In this document: positions 8,909 through 17,778 of the stretch, piece after piece
Layout of the letters: each line of letters starts with the position of its first letter
Position numbering within the stretch: position 1 is the first letter of the stretch
Source: Terrimesophilobacter sp044464485
GTDB taxonomy: Bacteria > Actinomycetota > Actinomycetes > Actinomycetales > Microbacteriaceae
DNA length: 64,000 bases
Direction of reading: 5' to 3'
Assembly: GCA_044464485.1 (NCBI GenBank)
Contig: JBIQLG010000013.1
Coordinates: 1-64,000, forward strand
Made by a program: the position numbers and the translations under genes
Notes under the pieces: generated by a model
What the model was told of the DNA's origin: nothing
Databases searched by the model: none
What the model saw: only the letters and a program-made list of their open reading frames with translations

Positions 8909-9298
8909 ATGGTGACTTCCGAGATTTCCGTCGCCGCACTCAAGGCAGACCTGTTCAAGGCCCTCGCGCACCCCTTGAGAATCCGTGCGCTCGAAAAGCT
9001 CGCGGATCCCGCTCATTCGGTCGAGCGATTGTCGGTGACGGAGTTGGCTGCGCAACTCGGCGCGGAGATCGCTCAGGTTTCACAGCAACTCGGGGTGCTG
9101 CGCCGCGCCAACGTCGTCACGACCGAGCGCGAAGGAAACGCCATTTACTATTCCGTGAGCGATCCGCGGATGTCCGAACTCCTCGCGGTCGCCCGCCAAA
9201 TTCTGCTGTCGAATCTTCAGGACTCGCACAACATACTCACGTCGCTCCAAGAGGAGTCGGTACCACAGAAGAACTCGACGGGTCGTCGGCCGGAGTGA
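8909..9298 (+). CDS. ArsR family winged-helix regulator
   Basis: 129 residues with a winged helix-turn-helix: LFKALAHPLRIRALEKLAD opens the domain and SVTELAAQLG followed by VSQQLGVLRRANVV forms the recognition helix. No obvious cysteine metal site (no CxC or CVC motif) is visible, so metal sensing is doubtful. It overlaps the SulP gene by GTGA and likely controls it. The ATG at 8909 is only three bases from the -10, whereas the GTG at 8912 is six bases away, the spacing seen at other leaderless genes here, so GTG 8912 may be the real start. Confidence 0.88.
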   Translation: MVTSEISVAALKADLFKALAHPLRIRALEKLADPAHSVERLSVTELAAQLGAEIAQVSQQLGVLRRANVVTTEREGNAIYYSVSDPRMSELLAVARQILLSNLQDSHNILTSLQEESVPQKNSTGRRPE

Positions 9299-10953
9299 GG
9301 CGACGGATTTCGGCGAGTGGCCGATTCCTCATTGGGCTGCTGCCGTCGCGTGCCGACTTTCTCCCCATGAAGAAGTCTCCCGCACGCGATGTGCTCGCAG
9401 GGATCACCGTTGCCGTCGTCGCGCTGCCGCTGGCTCTGGCCTTCGGTGTGGCGTCGGGGCTCGGCGCTGAAGCCGGAATCGCCACTGCCATTATCGCCGG
9501 AGCTCTTGCCGCGATCTTTGGCGGAAGCAATATTCAGGTTTCCGGGCCCACCGGCGCCATGACCGTTGTGCTCATTCCGGTGGTTCACGAGTTCGGACCC
9601 TCGGGAGTGCTTCAGGTGGGAATGATGGCCGGCGTCGTGTTGCTGGGTCTGTCCATTTCGGGTGTTGGACGTTACGTTCGATTCCTTCCCACGTCGCTCG
9701 TCGAAGGCTTCACGGCGGGCATCGCCGTGGTGATTGCACTTCAACAGCTTCCGAATATCCTCGGTGTTGCGCCGGGGAAACAGGATAAAGTGTGGCAAAT
9801 CGCCCTCGAGGCAATCACCGACTTTGCACGCCACCCTAATTTTGCGGCGGTTGCCATCTCCCTGGGGGTCGCGGCGGCCATCCTCGTCGGCGCCCGATGG
9901 AGACCTGCCCTGCCCCTCTCGCTCTTCGCGGTTGTCGTGGCCTCCATCGTTGCGCACTTTTTTGCTCAGGATCTGGCTGTCGTCGGCGCTCTGCCGCGAG
10001 GACTCGCCGCACCGTCCATTGGTTTCTTCGACTCGTCGGCGCTCAGCGCGCTCATCCCTTCCGCCGTGGCGGTGGCCGCGCTTGCCGCGCTGGAGAGCCT
10101 CCTGTGCGCAACGGTTGCCGATGCAATGAGCGTCGGACAGCGACACAATCCGGATCGCGAGCTGTTCGGTCAGGGAATCGCAAACCTGGTTGTTCCGCTC
10201 TTCGGGGGTGTGCCGGCAACGGCGGCAATTGCGCGCACGGCCGTGAACGTGAAGGCCGGGGCGCGTTCTCGCATCTCTTCCCTGACTCATTCCGTCGTGC
10301 TGTTGATGTTCATTCTGGTGGCGGCTCCGCTGGTCGGCATCATTCCCTTGGCAGCGCTCGGGGGAGTGCTGCTCGCCACAACCGTGCAAATGGTGCAAGT
10401 GGGCGCAATCCGAAGCATTGTGCGCTCCTCCCGCGGCGATGCGATTGTGCTCGTGCTGACGTTCGGCGTGACCGTGGCCGTTGACCTGGTCACCGCCGTG
10501 ATCGTGGGTCTCGCTCTCGCGGGAATTGTAGCGCTTCGGGCGGTGGCCAGTACGGCGCAGGTGGCAAGGGTGCCTCTGGATCGCAGCGACCATGCTGACG
10601 AAGAGCAGAGCCTTCTCGACGACCGCATCGTCGCGTACCGACTTGACGGCGCGTTGTTTTTCGGGGCGGCTCACCGGTTTTTGCTCGAACTCAGCGGGGT
10701 GACGGATGTCGCGGTGGTCATCTTACGAATGTCACGATTGAGCACGATCGATGCTACGGGGGCGCTCATGCTTGACGACGCCATCGTGCGGCTGGAGAAA
10801 CGCGGCATCGTTGTGCTTCTCTCGGGCATTCAGCCAGAGCATGAGCGAGTGCTCACCGCGCTCACCTCCGCAGTTCGACTTACGCAGGCCGGACGCGTCT
10901 TTTCGGAGACCCCGAACGCGATCGCCTATGCGCGAGAACTGGTCAGAGCCTGA
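9295..10953 (+). CDS. SulP family anion transporter with C-terminal STAS domain
   Basis: 552-residue membrane transporter. DVLAGITVAVVALPLALAFG starts the first membrane helices; about ten to twelve hydrophobic segments follow, with the family signature around SGPTGAMTVVL. The C-terminal STAS domain (about residues 440-552) contains RMSRLSTIDATG. SulP members move sulfate, bicarbonate or dicarboxylates; no carbonic anhydrase or sulfur gene is adjacent to settle the substrate. The GTG at 9295 overlapping the arsR stop was chosen as start; the frame could extend upstream only through arsR. Confidence 0.9.
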   Translation: MRRRISASGRFLIGLLPSRADFLPMKKSPARDVLAGITVAVVALPLALAFGVASGLGAEAGIATAIIAGALAAIFGGSNIQVSGPTGAMTVVLIPVVHEFGPSGVLQVGMMAGVVLLGLSISGVGRYVRFLPTSLVEGFTAGIAVVIALQQLPNILGVAPGKQDKVWQIALEAITDFARHPNFAAVAISLGVAAAILVGARWRPALPLSLFAVVVASIVAHFFAQDLAVVGALPRGLAAPSIGFFDSSALSALIPSAVAVAALAALESLLCATVADAMSVGQRHNPDRELFGQGIANLVVPLFGGVPATAAIARTAVNVKAGARSRISSLTHSVVLLMFILVAAPLVGIIPLAALGGVLLATTVQMVQVGAIRSIVRSSRGDAIVLVLTFGVTVAVDLVTAVIVGLALAGIVALRAVASTAQVARVPLDRSDHADEEQSLLDDRIVAYRLDGALFFGAAHRFLLELSGVTDVAVVILRMSRLSTIDATGALMLDDAIVRLEKRGIVVLLSGIQPEHERVLTALTSAVRLTQAGRVFSETPNAIAYARELVRA

Positions 10954-10957
10954 GAAA

Positions 10958-11491
10958 CTAATTCTGCTCAGGGGTCGACGAGAGGGCAGTGAGCTGTGCT
11001 CGGCCGATCACGTGAGTTCGCATCATGAATCCGAGTACGGCCGGCGTGCACCCTTCCGGCAGTTCAAGGCTCGCGACATCCAGCGCAGAGACGGTGAAAA
11101 CATAGCGATGGTCGCCATCTCCTGGAGGCGGTCCCGCTCCCTCAAATTGTCTGGCCCTGGATTCGTTGGCCACGGTGATCGCACCCTCGGGCAGCAAACC
11201 GGAATCGGGACTTCCCGCGCCAGCAGGCAAAGCCGTGACTTCCGCGGGAATGTTGTACACGGCCCAGTGCCAGTAACCGCTTCCGGTGGGCGCATCCGGA
11301 TCGAACACCGTGAGGACGAAGCTCTGAGTGTGCGCGGGGAATCCGCTCCAACTCAGTGTCGGCGAGCGGTCTTCGCCGCCAGCGGATGCGGTTCTTGCCC
11401 AGAGCGGAAGATAGTCGCCGTCGCTGATGTCGGGGCTTTCCAGCGTGAATGCGGGAACCTGTGGCAGTCGCCAATTCGGGTCGTTCGCCAT
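10958..11491 (-). CDS. YbhB/YbcL family PEBP-like protein
   Basis: 177-residue protein of the phosphatidylethanolamine-binding / Raf-kinase-inhibitor-like family. Conserved pieces are SPTLSWSGFP, FDPDAPTGSGYWHWAVYNIP and the later DHRYVFTVSALD. Bacterial members have no settled role. AAGGAAG eight bases before the ATG at 11491 fixes the start; the frame extends to 11551 without a better site. Convergent with SulP, only four bases apart. Confidence 0.88.
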   Translation of the reverse strand: MANDPNWRLPQVPAFTLESPDISDGDYLPLWARTASAGGEDRSPTLSWSGFPAHTQSFVLTVFDPDAPTGSGYWHWAVYNIPAEVTALPAGAGSPDSGLLPEGAITVANESRARQFEGAGPPPGDGDHRYVFTVSALDVASLELPEGCTPAVLGFMMRTHVIGRAQLTALSSTPEQN

Positions 11492-11597
11492 GATGCACTT
11501 CCTTTTTAACGGCTCGTGGAGCATGGGCTCCTTCCCTCGATAGTAAAACACTGATAACGATTGGCGAGGGAGAACCCATTTTTCGCGCGAGTTGACA

Positions 11598-11603
11598 TAC
11601 TCT
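11598..11603 (+). promoter_or_regulatory. -10 element TACTCT, leaderless-type promoter of the aldo/keto reductase
   Basis: Six bases separate the hexamer from the GTG at 11610, with no Shine-Dalgarno sequence. This selects 11610 over a TTG at 11592. Confidence 0.5.
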
Positions 11604-11609
11604 CAGCGC

Positions 11610-12596
11610 GTGTCCACAATTCCGTCGATCGACAACGCGGACACCCGTTTTCCCACGCTCGCGCGGCGACGCAGATTAGGGGAATCGGGGCCGCGTGTCT
11701 TTCCGGTTGCCATCGGCGGCAATGCGTTTGGATTCACCGCGACGGCGGAGTCTGCTTTCGGAATTCTGGACGCGTACCGCGAGCTCGGCGGAAACCTCGT
11801 CGACACCGCGGACTCGTACGCGGGAGGCAAAAGCGAGTCCATCATCGGCGATTGGCTACGGTCGAGAAAAGTGCGCGGCGACATGGTTATTGCGACAAAA
11901 ATCGGAAAGAGCGTGGACAATCCCGGTTTGTCGGCAGCGGCAGTGTCGTCGGCTATCGAGGCGAGCCTGAACCGATTGCGCACGGACTACATCGACGTAC
12001 TGTTCTTGCACTGTGACGACGATTCGGTCGCGTTCGAGGAAACGCTCGTTGCGGTGGATGAGAACATCAGACGTGGCACGGTTCGATTTGTGGGAGCGGC
12101 CGATCATTCCGCCAACCGTTTGCTCGAGGCGAGAATCATCGCGGCGCAGTTCGGATTGTCGCCCATGATCGCGTTGCAATGCAGATACAACCTCATGCAT
12201 CGCACAGCGTTCGAAGGTTCGCTTGCCGGACTGGCGGAGCAGCAGTCGCTCGGAGTCATGCCGCGGTTTGCCCTGGATGGTGGCTTTTTGGCCGGCAACT
12301 ACCGATCCAGGACCGAACTCGATCTCAACTCCACCGGGAACATTGTGCTCGGCGGCGATGCGGAATTGCATTTGAATCGGCACGGGCAACGCGTGCTCGC
12401 CGCCCTCGATCGCATCGCCGCCGAGTGGGACTGCGTTCCGGCAACAATCGCTCTCGCCTGGTTGCTGTCCAAGGGGTCCGTCACCGCCCCTGTGGTCGGT
12501 GCGAGTGCGCCAAGTCAGGTTGCCGACCTCATGGCGGCAGTCGATATTGTCCTGACGCGAAGTCAGGTCGCCATGCTGGACGAAGTATCGGCGTAG
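11610..12596 (+). CDS. Aldo/keto reductase
   Basis: 328-residue NADPH-dependent oxidoreductase of the AKR TIM-barrel family. The catalytic tetrad is readable as D and Y in VDTADSYAGGKSE, K in IATKIG and H in FLHCDDD. The C-terminal APVVGASAPSQVADL binds the cofactor phosphate. No substrate can be named; the nearest neighbour, a TetR gene, is convergent. GTG at 11610 was chosen on the leaderless -10 spacing. Confidence 0.88.
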   Translation: MSTIPSIDNADTRFPTLARRRRLGESGPRVFPVAIGGNAFGFTATAESAFGILDAYRELGGNLVDTADSYAGGKSESIIGDWLRSRKVRGDMVIATKIGKSVDNPGLSAAAVSSAIEASLNRLRTDYIDVLFLHCDDDSVAFEETLVAVDENIRRGTVRFVGAADHSANRLLEARIIAAQFGLSPMIALQCRYNLMHRTAFEGSLAGLAEQQSLGVMPRFALDGGFLAGNYRSRTELDLNSTGNIVLGGDAELHLNRHGQRVLAALDRIAAEWDCVPATIALAWLLSKGSVTAPVVGASAPSQVADLMAAVDIVLTRSQVAMLDEVSA

Positions 12597-12625
12597 GCGC
12601 CACGTCGCGGGCCTGACGGCGGCGA

Positions 12626-13219
12626 CTAGTTCTTGACTGCGGAGAGAACGTGGTCGACGGCGCGATGCAGCGCGCCGACAGCGGCGATCGGGTCCCCGGC
12701 ATAGCCGCCGGTCATTGCGCCGTCGCGGGCTGCCACGAAATCATCCGATCCTTCGCCAGGCAGCGGATGTCCGATGTCGGTGAGCAATTGCTGAATCACC
12801 GCCGAGTACCAGTCGCGGTGTTCGGAGACGAGAACGCGGATCGGGTGACTCGCGTCCGGGTATTCTGCAGCGGCATTTAGAAAGAGGCAACCGCGAAACC
12901 CCGGGCTCTGAAGTTGGGCGACAATATCGTCCACGATGGCGTTGATGGCGTCGCGCGGTCGCGCGCTCGTACGAATCAGGTTTTCCATGTTCTCGACGTC
13001 GCTCTTATGCCGGTTCGCCACGTACGCGACGACGAGGTTGTCTTTGGAGCGGTAGTGCTTGTAAAACGTCGCTTTCGTAACCTGGGAGGCGCTGATGAGG
13101 CGGTCAACACCGACCAGCCGAATGCCTTCAGCGTAAAAGAGCGCGGTTGCCGTCTCCAGAATTCGTGCCTTTGCCCAGGGGGCGCGCTGTGATGTGTGGG
13201 TCTTTTCAACTGTTGTCAC
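12626..13219 (-). CDS. TetR family transcriptional regulator
   Basis: 197 residues. The helix-turn-helix is ATALFYAEGIRLVGVDRLIS followed by VTKATFYKHYRSKDNLV. The ligand domain holds FRGCLFLNAAAEYPD, typical of the YxaF/LmrA-like TetR branch. GTG at 13219 is preceded by AGAAGGAGA; the frame could extend to 13330 but that lacks a ribosome binding site. A palindrome ACAGACTGGTCTGT at 13436-13449 fits an autoregulatory operator. It may control the convergent aldo/keto reductase or a distant target. Confidence 0.88.
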   Translation of the reverse strand: MTTVEKTHTSQRAPWAKARILETATALFYAEGIRLVGVDRLISASQVTKATFYKHYRSKDNLVVAYVANRHKSDVENMENLIRTSARPRDAINAIVDDIVAQLQSPGFRGCLFLNAAAEYPDASHPIRVLVSEHRDWYSAVIQQLLTDIGHPLPGEGSDDFVAARDGAMTGGYAGDPIAAVGALHRAVDHVLSAVKN

Positions 13220-13270
13220 AACGCGTCTCCTTCTGGCAGATCGGCTAGGTGTCCTCACTGTCGTCAGGAA

Positions 13271-13307
13271 ATGGTGCCGGACGCGGGGGGTAAGCCCGGC
13301 ACCATTC
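13271..13307 (-). repeat. 11-bp perfect inverted repeat in the tetR 5' untranslated region
   Basis: Arms AATGGTGCCGG and CCGGCACCATT with a 15-base loop rich in G (plus strand). There is no T-run after it on either strand, so a plain intrinsic terminator is unlikely. Confidence 0.7.
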
Positions 13308-13435
13308 CGCTGCGGAGTTTTCCCCCGCAAACTTTCCTTGACGTTCAGTATTGAAGGAGTTGGATGGTGTTCCTGAACTTTCGGGTAGCTCAGGCTTCCC
13401 GCTCCTCGTGCTCGATCACACTAGCACAGTTTGGG

Positions 13436-13449
13436 ACAGACTGGTCTGT
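13436..13449. promoter_or_regulatory. Dyad ACAGACTGGTCTGT, probable operator of the tetR at 12626-13219
   Basis: Perfect 14-base palindrome of TetR-site type, lying 17 bases upstream of a minus-strand TAGTGT hexamer, that is over the -35 position. Confidence 0.6.
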
Positions 13450-13542
13450 TTGTCCGCATATATTGGAATATTACGTACCCCAATTTCGGGGTCAGCGCCA
13501 TGAACTCGTGTGTCGCCCCGCTATGACTTAGGCTCGATCCTG

Positions 13543-14892
13543 ATGAATGGTGCAGTCGACTTGCCTCTTGACACGGCAGAAATTGCGTTCACCGCATCCG
13601 GTGACTGTCTGGTCAGGCGAACTGTTTTACCCGGCGGCGTGCGGATCCTCACGGAACAGGTTCCCGGCGCCAGAAGCGCGACGGTGGGGCTGTGGGTAGC
13701 GGTGGGCTCGAGGGACGAGATTCCGGAACACTACGGCTCCACGCATTTTCTCGAGCACTTGCTCTTCAAGGGAACCCAGCGGCGCAGCGCGCTGGACATT
13801 GCGGTCAGCTTCGATGCCGTCGGCGGAGAACACAACGCCATGACGGCGAAGGAATACACGTGCTACTACGCAAAAATCCGTGATCAGGATCTCCCCATGG
13901 CAGTGGATGTGCTTTGCGACATGATCACATCATCCCTGATTGATGCTCGGGAGTTTGAAACCGAGCGAGGCGTGATTCTGGAAGAACTCGCGATGGCCGA
14001 CGACGACCCCGCCGACCGCGCAAACGAACTCTTCTTCGAGGCGGTGCTTGGCGCGCATCCGCTTGGTCGACCCATTGGCGGAAGCTCCGAGACTATCCGC
14101 GCGGTGAGTCGTGAGGCGGTATTCGCGCACTACCGCGCAAACTATCGGCCGCAGGACCTTGTCATTACTGCCGCAGGTGCTGTCCCGCATGAGGAGCTCG
14201 TCGAACGGGTGGTGAGCGCCCTCGCTCTGGCCGGATGGGATCCTGAATCGACGTCGGCGCCGGTGCCGCGAAGGCCCACCGCGCTCGCCTCCATCGAACG
14301 CGGCAGCGCGCTCACGATAGTCCACCGGCCGATCGAACAAGCGAACGTTCTCATGGGAGTGCCCGGCATCACGGCGACCGACGAACGCAAGAGCGCGCTC
14401 GCCGTATTGAACGCGGTTCTCGGCGGGGGAATGTCTTCGAGGCTCTTTCAGGAAATTCGAGAAAAGCGCGGCCTTGCCTACTCCGTTTATTCGTTCGCAC
14501 CGGGATACGCGGACGCCGGTATTTTTGGCCTGTACGCGGGATGCTCTCCCGCAAAGGCGGGCACCGTTGCGGAACTCATGTTGGAGGAGTTTCGGCGCAT
14601 TGCGATCGGCGGTGTGACGCCCGCGGAGATGGACAGGGCGAAGGGGCAAATGGCTGGAGCATCCGCCCTTGCCCTTGAGGACTCAGACACGCGCATGTCC
14701 CGGCTCGGGAGAGCGGAAATCACCCTCGGCGAGTTTGCCGATCTCGACGAAGCATTGCGACGCCTGGATCGTGTCACCGCGGAGGATGTCGTCGCTCTCG
14801 CGGGAGATCTGGTTTCCCGTCCGCTCAGTATCGCTGTAGTCGGCACAGCGGAGGAGGAAATGTTTGCGGCCATTACCGGTGCTCTCGCGTAG
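13543..14892 (+). CDS. M16 family zinc metallopeptidase (mitochondrial processing peptidase-like)
   Basis: 449 residues. The inverted zinc motif HxxEH is present as HFLEHLLFKG, with the distal glutamate in ETERGVILEELAMADDDP. Two homologous halves are apparent; the second contains the R/Y motif in REKRGLAYSVYSF. Actinobacterial members usually sit near dapB, often after pnp, and may clean up processed peptides. The ATG at 13543 is preceded by TAGGCT eight bases away and no Shine-Dalgarno sequence, so the message is probably leaderless. Confidence 0.9.
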   Translation: MNGAVDLPLDTAEIAFTASGDCLVRRTVLPGGVRILTEQVPGARSATVGLWVAVGSRDEIPEHYGSTHFLEHLLFKGTQRRSALDIAVSFDAVGGEHNAMTAKEYTCYYAKIRDQDLPMAVDVLCDMITSSLIDAREFETERGVILEELAMADDDPADRANELFFEAVLGAHPLGRPIGGSSETIRAVSREAVFAHYRANYRPQDLVITAAGAVPHEELVERVVSALALAGWDPESTSAPVPRRPTALASIERGSALTIVHRPIEQANVLMGVPGITATDERKSALAVLNAVLGGGMSSRLFQEIREKRGLAYSVYSFAPGYADAGIFGLYAGCSPAKAGTVAELMLEEFRRIAIGGVTPAEMDRAKGQMAGASALALEDSDTRMSRLGRAEITLGEFADLDEALRRLDRVTAEDVVALAGDLVSRPLSIAVVGTAEEEMFAAITGALA

Positions 14893-14959
14893 TTTGCGCG
14901 ACGAGCATTCTCAGACCAGCGAAACGATTCGACCATAATCGCAACACGGGAGGACAACG

Positions 14960-15562
14960 ATGTCCCACTTTTTGTACTTCGTTCGACACGGAGAGCAGCA
15001 GGATGCCGAACACGGCATGCCGGACGGTCCGCTTTCGTCGCGGGGCAAGCGCCAGGCGCGTGCCATCGCCTCACGGCTTGCCGCAGTTCCCTTTGACGCC
15101 GCGTGGCATTCGCCTCTTCAGCGCGCGCAGGAAACCGCCCGCATAGTGACGAAGGGGATTCCCAATATCGAGGCCAAGCCAACGGCGCTCCTCATGGACT
15201 GCATCCCCAGCGGACCTTCTCCCGACCTCCCGCACGCGTTCGAACCGTTTTTCGGAGGCATCACCCCTGAGGAGATCGAGGCGGGCCAGGCGCAAATGGC
15301 GGATGCTGTTTCCGAGTGGCTTTCTCCCGCGCGCGGTGAACGGCATGAGCTCCTCATCACTCACAATTTTGTCATCGCGTGGTTTGTGCGAGAGGTTTTC
15401 GGAGCTGCGCCGTGGCGGTGGATGGGACTCAATCAGGCAAACTGCGGCCTCACCATCATCAGGGTTCGTACCGGCAAGCCACCCGTGCTGGTGGTGCACA
15501 ACGATCTCGGCCACCTGCCTCCCGGGTTGCGTACCGGACTGCCGGAAGACCAGCCCTACTAG
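14960..15562 (+). CDS. Histidine phosphatase family protein
   Basis: 200-residue phosphoglycerate-mutase-like phosphatase. The phospho-histidine motif RHG is in YFVRHGEQQD, GPLSSRGKRQA follows, and the second histidine is in ELLITHNFVIAWFV. Substrate unknown. A strong GGGAGGA precedes the ATG. It is a separate unit between the M16 peptidase gene and dapB. Confidence 0.88.
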   Translation: MSHFLYFVRHGEQQDAEHGMPDGPLSSRGKRQARAIASRLAAVPFDAAWHSPLQRAQETARIVTKGIPNIEAKPTALLMDCIPSGPSPDLPHAFEPFFGGITPEEIEAGQAQMADAVSEWLSPARGERHELLITHNFVIAWFVREVFGAAPWRWMGLNQANCGLTIIRVRTGKPPVLVVHNDLGHLPPGLRTGLPEDQPY

Positions 15563-15608
15563 CGCGGGACCGCACGGCGTTCTGCATCCGCTTGATAGAT
15601 TGACTTCC

Positions 15609-16373
15609 ATGACCGTACGAGTTGCCGTTGTCGGGGCGCACGGGCGAATGGGGTCGCTCGCCTGTCGGCTCATCCAGGAGTCCGATGGCTTCGAACTCAC
15701 GGAAAAAATCGGGTCAGAAGATTCACTCGAACAGCTTCGCAATGCCGATGTCGTTGTGGATTTTTCGGTGCCGGCGGTGAGTCCCGACGTGGTGCACTTC
15801 GCGATTGAGCACGGCCTCAAGGTTCTCGTCGGCACAAGCGGGTGGACTGGCGAACGGCTTGAGGCCCTCGCCCCCCTGCTGGCGGCGCGGCCGGAAGCGG
15901 GTGTCATCGTCGTGCCCAACTTTTCGCTGGGTTCCGCACTCGCGACGCGGCTTTCGATGATCGCTGCCAGGTTCTTCGACTCGATCGAGATTGTGGAACA
16001 ACACGGTCAGTCCAAACTTGACTCGCCTTCCGGTACTGCCGTGAGCACGGCGGAACGCATGTCCACGTCGCGGGCTGCAGCCGGGATCGTCGAAGCGCCC
16101 CACTCGGACCAACGCGCTCGCGGGCAGCTGGTGGCGGGCATCCCCGTGCATAGCATTCGCATGCGCGGTGTCGTTGCCCATCAGGATGTGCACTTCGGCG
16201 GGGATGGGGAAACTCTCACCATTTCCCATGACACCGTGTCGTCTTCAGCCTACGAGGCTGGCATCATGCTCGCGCTAGGAGCTGTCGCCGAAGCGCGGGG
16301 CCTCACGGTGGGCCTTGATACGGCACTGGACCTGGATGCCATGATCGCGTCGAACCTGGCCCTTGACGAATGA
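15609..16373 (+). CDS. dapB: 4-hydroxy-tetrahydrodipicolinate reductase
   Basis: 254 residues; reduces hydroxy-tetrahydrodipicolinate in the lysine/diaminopimelate pathway with NAD(P)H. The nucleotide-binding loop is VVGAHGRMG. The active-site segment reads EQHGQSKLDSPSGTA: the catalytic His and Lys positions are kept, but the usual second histidine of the HH pair is Gly. TAGATT lies seven bases before the ATG at 15609, suggesting leaderless expression. dapA lies about 1.4 kb downstream, after a membrane protein gene and thyX. Confidence 0.92.
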   Translation: MTVRVAVVGAHGRMGSLACRLIQESDGFELTEKIGSEDSLEQLRNADVVVDFSVPAVSPDVVHFAIEHGLKVLVGTSGWTGERLEALAPLLAARPEAGVIVVPNFSLGSALATRLSMIAARFFDSIEIVEQHGQSKLDSPSGTAVSTAERMSTSRAAAGIVEAPHSDQRARGQLVAGIPVHSIRMRGVVAHQDVHFGGDGETLTISHDTVSSSAYEAGIMLALGAVAEARGLTVGLDTALDLDAMIASNLALDE

Positions 16374-16819
16374 GCACCCGCATTTTTGTGGGAGTGATGG
16401 CGGTACTGCTCGTGCTGTATCTGGCACTTGTCGTGCAACTCGCCGTCCGTCTCATCGCCGTGGACGAGCCGGTGGGCACAGCTCTGGGCATTGCGCTTCT
16501 TGTGCTTCCCCTCGTCGGACTCTGGGCCCTCGTCGCCGAATTGCGCTTCGGCATACTCAGTGGACGACTTGGCCGAGCCCTTTCCGAACAAGGCTTGTAT
16601 CCGCTCCAGGATCTTCCGAGAACGCCCAGTGGACGAATTGATCGATCAGCGGCGAACGCGGTATTCGGACAGTTCCAGGATGAGGTGGAGTCCTATCCGG
16701 ACCGCTGGCAGTCCTGGTTTCGACTCGGTCTCGTGTACGACGCGTGCGGCGATCGCTTTCGAGCGCGTCGAGCGATCCGCCACGCGATTGGCGTGGCGCG
16801 CTCGGCGCACGTCGAGTAA
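16370..16819 (+). CDS. Small membrane protein of unknown function
   Basis: 149 residues with two N-terminal membrane helices (about 5-30 and 38-60) and a soluble C-terminal half in which SWFRLGLVYDACGDRFRARRAIRHAI looks like one TPR-type helical hairpin. The ATG overlaps the dapB stop (ATGA), so it is translationally coupled to dapB. I do not recognise a named family. Confidence 0.75.
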   Translation: MSTRIFVGVMAVLLVLYLALVVQLAVRLIAVDEPVGTALGIALLVLPLVGLWALVAELRFGILSGRLGRALSEQGLYPLQDLPRTPSGRIDRSAANAVFGQFQDEVESYPDRWQSWFRLGLVYDACGDRFRARRAIRHAIGVARSAHVE

Positions 16820-16923
16820 CGTCGCAGCCCGCTGACCCGCGATTGCGCGCAACGTCAACCGCTGCTGCACCGGTTCCGGCGTGCCCTCTGCTTCCGGTCT
16901 CAATCTTCGCTATCGTAAAAACC

Positions 16924-17715
16924 GTGCCAACGGAAGAGAGTGCGAAAACCACAGCGAACGCGGAACCTCTCAGCGCGGAGGCGGCGATTCAGTTTCGATC
17001 CGATGTGACTGTCGAACTGGTCAGGTCGAGTGCCCACGATTCTGACGTTCTCTTCGCGGCTCGAGTTTCGACGCAGGGCGAGCAGACCCTCGAGCAAAGT
17101 CAGCTCGACGGCGCGGCCACGGAGCAGGATGTGAAGCGCAATCGGGGACTGATCAATTTCCTCATGCGTGATCGGCACGGGTCGCCGTTTGAACACAACT
17201 CGATGACGTTTTATATTCAGGCGCCAATTTTCGTCTTCCGTGAATTCATGCGGCACCGCATCGCCTCGTACAACGAAGAGTCCGGCCGCTACCGCGAGTT
17301 GAATCCGGTCTTTTACATTCCCTCACCCGAACGAAATCTCATTCAGAGCGGAAAGCCTGGCGCCTACGAGTTCCACCCCGGTACTGCGGAGCAGACTGCT
17401 CTTGTCGAACAGCAAACGCGTGACGTTTCACAGCACGCGTATGAGGCATACCAGCGGATGCTGGAGGCGGGAGTTGCGCGTGAGGTTGCGCGCATCGTTC
17501 TCCCGCTCACGATTTACTCGTCAATGTACGTCACGATGAACGCGCGTTCACTCATGAATTTTCTCTCGCTGCGCACCAAGCACGAGGGCAGCCACTTTCC
17601 GTCGTTTCCCCAACGGGAGATTGAGATGTGCGCGGAGAAGATGGAAGAGTACTTCAGCGAACTCATGCCCTTGACCCATTCTGCGTTCAACGAAAACGGG
17701 AGGGTCGCGCCCTAG
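16924..17715 (+). CDS. thyX: FAD-dependent thymidylate synthase
   Basis: 263 residues; makes dTMP from dUMP with methylenetetrahydrofolate and FADH2. The ThyX signature RHRxxSxNExSxR is present as RHRIASYNEESGRY. The GTG at 16924 was chosen because TATCGT lies seven bases upstream and the longer frame is poorly conserved in composition. No thyA is visible in the window. Gene order thyX-dapA-rnj is common in Actinobacteria. Confidence 0.95.
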   Translation: MPTEESAKTTANAEPLSAEAAIQFRSDVTVELVRSSAHDSDVLFAARVSTQGEQTLEQSQLDGAATEQDVKRNRGLINFLMRDRHGSPFEHNSMTFYIQAPIFVFREFMRHRIASYNEESGRYRELNPVFYIPSPERNLIQSGKPGAYEFHPGTAEQTALVEQQTRDVSQHAYEAYQRMLEAGVAREVARIVLPLTIYSSMYVTMNARSLMNFLSLRTKHEGSHFPSFPQREIEMCAEKMEEYFSELMPLTHSAFNENGRVAP

Positions 17716-17778
17716 CGCTACTCCCGCGACCTGCGGTCGTGGCGGCAGTGCATGCGCGCTCACGGTACCCTGTAACCC

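Larger units (their letters stand above)
13220..13542. other. 323-base gap: tetR upstream region with stem-loop, dyad and divergent promoters
   Basis: No convincing gene. It contains an 11-bp perfect inverted repeat (13271-13307), a competing GCGGGGG/CCCCCGC pairing (13284-13328), a minus-strand -10 TAGTGT (13423-13418), the TetR dyad at 13436-13449 that would cover the matching -35, and the plus-strand -10 TAGGCT (13529-13534) of the peptidase gene. Confidence 0.6.

Noticed and set aside
9217..10674. 485-codon minus-strand frame across the SulP gene
   Set aside because: Polar, low-complexity translation (His/Arg/Asp/Gly rich) opposite a well-conserved membrane protein; a shadow frame.
11592..11597. 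TTGACA read as a -35 box or as a TTG start for the aldo/keto reductase
   Set aside because: No -10 at the right distance downstream, and the TACTCT-N6-GTG arrangement explains the start better.
13194..13376. 60-codon plus-strand frame in the tetR upstream gap
   Set aside because: No ribosome site, no motif, overlaps the tetR start; the region is better explained as regulatory.
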